64,000 bases of DNA from positions 4,093,001 through 4,157,000 of the forward strand of contig NZ_CP033433.1 in NCBI RefSeq assembly GCF_003713065.1, read 5' to 3'. Below are positions 60,234-64,000 of the stretch, one piece after another. Source of the DNA: Cohnella candidum (GTDB taxonomy: Bacteria; Bacillota; Bacilli; Paenibacillales; Paenibacillaceae). Both the position numbers and the translations under genes were made by a program. The notes below the pieces were generated by a model. The model ran no database searches. It was not told where the DNA came from and saw only the letters and a program-made list of their open reading frames with translations. How positions within the stretch are numbered: the first letter of the stretch is position 1; each line of letters opens with the position of its first letter.

Positions 60234-60938
60234 TCACAAAGCATTTATTCGCTCCTTCAGTTCGCTGATCGATTTCATCATGGAAGTGCAGGACTCCGCG
60301 TCGTCGATCGATGCATGCCAGCGTAAACCATCGATCCCTTTATAATACGCCATACATAAGAATCTTTCTTTAAAGTCAGGAATGAAGATATTCTTCTTCT
60401 TGCAGTACTCCACGAGCAGTTCCGGAATTCGCAAATAAGGTTTATTTAAATCCATGATCGCGAAGTCGATAAGGAAGTCTCCGATGCCGGAGAAGCTCCA
60501 GTCGGGAAACCCGACCGTCGTCTTCCCATCTGTAATCATTTTTTCGAAAAATGTGAAGTTATTCACCAAATAACGCTTTCCCTCGCAATAAGGAATTCTC
60601 TCCTCCATTTCCTTGTAGTACTGCTCGAAGAAATCGCGCTGCAACAGTGTCGTCCCGAACATTTCCCCCCAGTTATACCAGTAGCCTTCTTTATCCTCTG
60701 CGAACGTATCGACCAAAAATTCCTTGCAACTTCCGTATTCCGTTTTACAATCCTCATTGAATCGACCGTAGCCCTCTACTCCCGATATGTCCGAAGCATG
60801 AACTTCAAATAGACTGTCAAAAAACAACTCATGACAATTCCAGAACTGATCGGGGGTTAATTGATCTGCCACAAATCCATTCGGGGTCATGTTGACCTTC
60901 TCGGATAGCATCGATCGTAAGATATTATCCTTACTCAT
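60234..60938 (-). CDS. APH-like phosphotransferase fold, catalytic loop degenerate
   Basis: A 234-residue protein with the C-lobe of APH/choline-kinase-like enzymes: the brenner-loop position reads YLVNNFTFFE in place of HGDxxxxN, though the DFG-like aspartate in GFPDWSFSGIGDFLIDFA is kept. The family's N-terminal lobe is shortened. A kinase activity is doubtful; a pseudoenzyme or a ligand-binding role is possible. ATG 60938 follows AAGGAGATG. Co-transcribed with the CD3324-like gene. Confidence 0.65.
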   Translation of the reverse strand: MSKDNILRSMLSEKVNMTPNGFVADQLTPDQFWNCHELFFDSLFEVHASDISGVEGYGRFNEDCKTEYGSCKEFLVDTFAEDKEGYWYNWGEMFGTTLLQRDFFEQYYKEMEERIPYCEGKRYLVNNFTFFEKMITDGKTTVGFPDWSFSGIGDFLIDFAIMDLNKPYLRIPELLVEYCKKKNIFIPDFKERFLCMAYYKGIDGLRWHASIDDAESCTSMMKSISELKERINAL

Positions 60939-61260
60939 CTTCTCATCTCCTTAGCTCGATTCTCAACTCACTTCAATCAGGTGCGCATCTGATTTGTGAA
61001 AATCTTAGCATTAGAAATGGTTTTGTAATATGCAATGTATGGCTTAACCCGACTTTACACTACCAAAGAACTTGCCGTCACTTATGATACGGTTCAGCTT
61101 AACGCTATCGGCGAAAAATGCGCCTAAGTGTGCCGCGCGGCGACGTTCCGGGCTTTAAAGCGACTTGCGTTTTGCGGTTAAGCTCTGCAACGTAGAGCTT
61201 ACCGAACTACTGCCAGAAACCACGAGAGCGGAAACAGCGGGGCAAGTTCCCCATAATTCC
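60939..61260. other. Intergenic region with a repeat copy
   Basis: About 320 bp without a gene. Holds the dispersed-repeat copy 3 (61066-61115) and a GCGC-rich stretch after it (61115-61180) that resembles a longer repeat. Nothing else is seen. Confidence 0.5.
61066..61115. repeat. Dispersed intergenic repeat, copy 3
   Basis: AACTTGCCGT then CACTTATGATACGGTTCAGC and TTAACG; shares the first 27 bases with copy 1 (four changes) and GGTTCAGCTTAACG with the 52838 copy. Confidence 0.5.
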
Positions 61261-61608
61261 TCACGAATCATTCACCGAAGTCATGTTTGTAATTAATCCC
61301 GCTCCTCCTCTATGCTTTACTTGAATCCGAACTTTTACAATATGGGAGAATGGGCGAATGGAAATGGGAACAGTACTGTCTACTCCGTTGTCTCCCTCAA
61401 TAAAGGCTTGAATCATATATACAGTTTCATCAACTATACCCATGGACAACACTTCGGGTCCTGGAACGCCAACTGCGGCTGTTTGCTCGATGCACCATTT
61501 TTCTTTGATAAAGCTTGGAAATGTATCTTTATCGTTCATCCGGACAACGACTTTATGACTCTCCGTTTCGACCCCCTCAAGTGTTTTAATATAACTCTGA
61601 CCGTTCGC
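61261..61608 (-). pseudogene. Aminoglycoside-phosphotransferase-family N-terminal remnant
   Basis: The minus strand reads YIKTLEGVETESHKVVVRMNDKDTFPSFIKEKWCIEQTAAVGVPGPEVLSMGIVDETVYMIQAFIEG, the N-lobe of an APH-family protein with its adenine-pocket Lys and hinge. It opens right after an in-frame TAA with no start, and after ISIRPF the sequence no longer fits the family. The C-terminal catalytic half is missing. Confidence 0.7.
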
Positions 61609-61624
61609 TTAATGGCGGATCAAA

Positions 61625-61661
61625 GAGGACACTCCCATACTTTCGCTTGGGTTGTGTCCTC
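61625..61661 (-). terminator. Terminator of the TetR gene
   Basis: GAGGACAC pairs with GTGTCCTC, with TTTGATC on the minus strand, 43 bp after the tetR stop. Confidence 0.55.
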
Positions 61662-61703
61662 CGAGACATATAGCATCGCGGAAGCGATGCATGCGGAACT
61701 TGG

Positions 61704-62282
61704 TTACCCGCGATGGTTGTCGAGCTGCTTCTCCAAGAGCAGCTCCGCAGCATTCCGGAAATACTCCCGATCGAAATCGGACTTATCCAAGTACCTCTTC
61801 ATGACGAATCCGTCATATAACATCCTCAGCTGCGCAGCCAGCTCCTCGGGCTGACGTGCCCCGCTTGCCCTTGCAAGCTCTAGGACCCGGGACCAGAAGC
61901 TCCTCTGAATGTTCAGCAATTTGACGTGGGCAGGGTGGTCCGGATCCGGGAATTCGACCGCCGCGTTCAAGAACGGACACCCCCGGTAATCCGACATCCC
62001 CATCTGTTCGGTCACATCGTGGATGAGGGTGACGAGCTGTTCTTTAGGGGAGTTCGGGTACAGCTGCCTCAGTTTTTCAAATTTATCTATTTTTAGTTCA
62101 TCTCTGAATTCGAGATAAGCAACCGTCAGATCATCTTTCGTCGCGAAGCTTCGATAGAAGCTTGCCTTGGCAACGCCGGATTGCTTGATAATCCGATCGA
62201 TGCCGACCGCCCGTATTCCCTCCATGTAGAACAATTCGGAGGCGACCCGCAGTATCCGATCTCTGGCCGATTCTTTTTTCAT
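61704..62282 (-). CDS. TetR-family repressor of the MFS gene
   Basis: A 192-residue TetR protein: RILRVASELFYMEGIRAVGIDRIIKQSGVAKASFYRSFATKDDL and the conserved block YRGCPFLNAAVEFPDPDHPAH of the LfrR-like subgroup that regulates drug pumps. ATG 62282 has GGGGGTC upstream. Divergent from a 14-helix MFS gene; GACAG/CTGTC palindromes fill the pump's promoter. Confidence 0.88.
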   Translation of the reverse strand: MKKESARDRILRVASELFYMEGIRAVGIDRIIKQSGVAKASFYRSFATKDDLTVAYLEFRDELKIDKFEKLRQLYPNSPKEQLVTLIHDVTEQMGMSDYRGCPFLNAAVEFPDPDHPAHVKLLNIQRSFWSRVLELARASGARQPEELAAQLRMLYDGFVMKRYLDKSDFDREYFRNAAELLLEKQLDNHRG

Positions 62283-62321
62283 CTTCGACCCCCGTCTCTA
62301 AAAGTTTGGAAAAAAGTGCAT

Positions 62322-62377
62322 TGACATGAGACAGATCTGTCTGTATCATTTCAATCTGGTGAGACAGACCTGTCTCC
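62322..62377 (+). promoter_or_regulatory. Operator-embedded promoter of the MFS gene
   Basis: TTGACA (62322-62327), 17-bp spacer, TATCAT (62345-62350). The spacer holds the perfect 14-bp palindrome AGACAGATCTGTCT (62330-62343); a second, GAGACAG-ac-CTGTCTC (62362-62377), lies just after the start point. Same plan as the DoxX and SDR promoters. Confidence 0.75.
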
Positions 62378-62441
62378 CCCATTATATGAAGCCCTCTCGC
62401 CTTCTGTCAATTGAGCGAGTAGTGGGAAAGGGGAACTTTCT

Positions 62442-63911
62442 ATGCCCAAGACATTTTCGGACGCTTCCGCCCAGTCGGCGCGGACTCGCGACCCCGTCTC
62501 TAAAGGAGACGGACGCAGATCGCGTCTGATGCTGCCGGCTCTGCTATTGTCTGTATTTATGGCCGTGTCGAACGCGTTCATCGTGAACGTAGCCATGCCT
62601 TCGATCCAAAAAGGGCTCGAGGCCAGCTTCGCCGATGTACAATTCATGCTTACCGGGTATACTCTTACGTTTGCCGTTCTGCTGATTATCGGTGCACGGC
62701 TGGGCGATCGGTTTGGTCGCCGGAGAATGCTGTTCATCGGGGTGGCCCTATTCACGATTGCTTCTCTATTATGCGGCCTATCTGCCCTTGTCACGATGCT
62801 CATTGCGTCGCGAGTTTTGCAAGGCGTCGGCGCCGCTTTGTTTATGCCGCAGATTTTATCCCTCATTCAAGCCAATTATACTCCGGAACGTCGAGGTGCG
62901 ATCTTCGGCATGTATGGAGCGACCCAGGGAATCGCGGCGGCGGTCGGGCAGATCATCGGCGGGCTGCTTCTCCGCATGGATTTGTGGGATCTGGATTGGA
63001 GAGCAGTGTTTCTGATCAGCGTCCTGCTCGGGGCTCTGATATTGGCCCTGATTCCGTTTATTCCGGAATCCGGCTCGCCGGATCGCGCCGGACTGGATTG
63101 GATTGGTGCCGCACTCGCCGCTGCAGGCTTGCTGATGCTCGTCTATCCGCTCGTGCAGGGACAACGTGAAGGATGGCCCGCGAGCCTCGTCGTCAGTTTG
63201 CTCTTGTCGGCCCCTGTGTTGGTTTTGTTCGCCTGGTACGAACGGCGGCTGCTTCGCCGCGGCCGGCTCCCATTTATGAATGTCGATCTCTTTAGACATA
63301 GGGTGTTCACGTTCGGCATTCTCGTCGTGCTGCTGTTGATGTCATCGCAGGGCGCCTTCTTCCTTGTCGCCGCCTACATGCTTCAGCTTGGACTTCATTT
63401 CTCGGCTCTGCAAGCAGGTCTTGTAATCGGGTCGATGGGAATGGGCTATTTCCTCGCATCGCTGTTCTCTTCCCGAGTCGCCGCGAAGCTTGGAGCCCAT
63501 GTGCTGACCGTCGGTTCCATCTTGACGACAGCAGGTTACCTGCTGCTTAGCTGGGCGGTCCGAACAACCGGGGTTTCATCCGATATCGGCGTGTGGATCC
63601 CGGCTTTAGCTGCGCTCGGCATCGGTCAAGGCTTCGTCGCCGCGCCACTGACTAATATCGTTTTGGCGAAGATCCGCACAACGGACATCGGCTCCGCATC
63701 CGGTGTTATGACAACCAGCATACAGATCGCCTCTACGATCGGAATCGCCCTGATCGGCATCGTTTGGCTTAGCGCTCTTGGAGCCCATAGCTCGGTCTCC
63801 GCCTATCCCGACGCGTTTAACATTTGTCTATATGTGCTGGCCGCCGCCGCTGCGCTCATCCTGCCGCTGGCATTGATGCTGGCTGGGCGAAACGGTGTTC
63901 GTCGATCGTGA
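62442..63911 (+). CDS. MFS multidrug transporter (DHA2 family, 14 helices)
   Basis: A 489-residue drug:H+ antiporter. The first helix block (LLLSVFMAVSNAFIVNVAMPSIQKGL), the motif A loop GARLGDRFGRRRML and motif C (GVGAALFMPQILSLI..GATQGIAAAVGQIIGGLL) are those of the DHA2/EmrB-QacA group. It exports lipophilic cations or dyes with proton exchange. ATG 62442 follows AAAGGGG. Regulated by the divergent TetR gene. A terminator follows. Confidence 0.9.
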   Translation: MPKTFSDASAQSARTRDPVSKGDGRRSRLMLPALLLSVFMAVSNAFIVNVAMPSIQKGLEASFADVQFMLTGYTLTFAVLLIIGARLGDRFGRRRMLFIGVALFTIASLLCGLSALVTMLIASRVLQGVGAALFMPQILSLIQANYTPERRGAIFGMYGATQGIAAAVGQIIGGLLLRMDLWDLDWRAVFLISVLLGALILALIPFIPESGSPDRAGLDWIGAALAAAGLLMLVYPLVQGQREGWPASLVVSLLLSAPVLVLFAWYERRLLRRGRLPFMNVDLFRHRVFTFGILVVLLLMSSQGAFFLVAAYMLQLGLHFSALQAGLVIGSMGMGYFLASLFSSRVAAKLGAHVLTVGSILTTAGYLLLSWAVRTTGVSSDIGVWIPALAALGIGQGFVAAPLTNIVLAKIRTTDIGSASGVMTTSIQIASTIGIALIGIVWLSALGAHSSVSAYPDAFNICLYVLAAAAALILPLALMLAGRNGVRRS

Positions 63912-63932
63912 AAGTCGCTAATGGAGATTACA

Positions 63933-63980
63933 AAAAGGACATCCGCTTTGAGTTTTCAGTGCGAATGTCCTTTTGTTTTT
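63933..63980 (+). terminator. Terminator after the MFS gene
   Basis: AAAAGGACATCCGC pairs with GCGAATGTCCTTTT (one mismatch), then GTTTTTGG on the + strand. Confidence 0.8.
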
Positions 63981-64000
63981 GGGCTTTTATCGTCTATTTG

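Noticed and set aside
61312..61854. A 180-codon + strand frame with plausible composition
   Set aside because: Antisense to the APH N-lobe remnant and to the TetR gene, both of which show recognisable motifs.
1..64000. tRNA, rRNA, riboswitch, prophage or insertion-sequence genes
   Set aside because: No cloverleaf, rRNA segment, transposase frame or terminal inverted repeats were seen on either strand.

Overview
The window looks like a chromosomal segment of a Paenibacillaceae bacterium (Paenibacillus/Cohnella-like Bacillota). The signs are mid-range GC, AGGAGG-type ribosome sites, frequent GTG/TTG starts, U-tailed hairpin terminators, an S-layer protein with X2 modules, a large 7TM hybrid histidine kinase with a BTAD response regulator, an ATP-less CUT1 sugar transporter, and many one-component regulators set next to their targets. 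No rRNA, tRNA, CRISPR array, prophage or intact insertion sequence was seen. Base positions of short sites were counted by eye and may be off by 1-2.

Layout. 0-8 kb: the 3' end of hslO, an HxlR/cupin unit, a MerR/thioredoxin-fold pair, a TetR/SDR pair, two DoxX-type membrane proteins behind a double operator, an MFS carrier, a nucleotidyltransferase and a YitT protein. 7.8-12 kb: a DsrE-like protein, then a divergent group-II ECF transporter (S component with a TudS-like desulfidase on one side; EcfA, EcfA', EcfT on the other). 12-19.6 kb: TetR/MATE, a small unknown protein, GNAT, a MocR-type regulator, class I aldolase, a CBO0543 pair and a PIN toxin-antitoxin unit. 19.8-26.7 kb: a 1193-residue transporter/HEAT/cyclic-nucleotide fusion, an ECF sigma with a membrane partner, a methyltransferase-TPR protein and a GIY-YIG protein. 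26.9-32.8 kb: a LacI-controlled sugar locus (two permeases, binding protein, RpiB, LacI, ribokinase) with TTAATCGATTAA operators. 33-38.6 kb: HxlR/SDR, DUF2306/TetR, and an ECF41 sigma factor with its FAD oxidoreductase behind a textbook ECF41 promoter. 38.7-46.4 kb: S-layer/X2 protein and a two-component system. 46.5-55 kb: a region rich in decaying genes (frameshifted WYL regulator, HxlR scrap, aquaporin scrap, MmyB regulator with a nonsense codon, FMN reductase with a deletion) among intact genes (VOC protein, AlkX-like glycosylase, TetR/SDR/SDR, Dabb). 55-64 kb: MarR/RidA/FAD-monooxygenase, methionine aminopeptidase with TetR, a CD3324-type protein with a catalytically degenerate APH-like protein, an APH remnant, and TetR/MFS.

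How it works together. Much of the window consists of small regulator-target units for stress or xenobiotic response: a regulator beside an oxidoreductase, efflux pump or membrane protein, with a palindrome between the genes that often fills the 17-18 bp spacer of a good sigma-A promoter, with a second copy just after the start point. The DoxX unit has the clearest such operators but no adjacent regulator. Most work a biologist could follow up lies in the transporter/HEAT/cNMP fusion, the ECF/TudS locus, the ECF41 unit, the MerR that has lost its metal cysteines, and the decayed segment.
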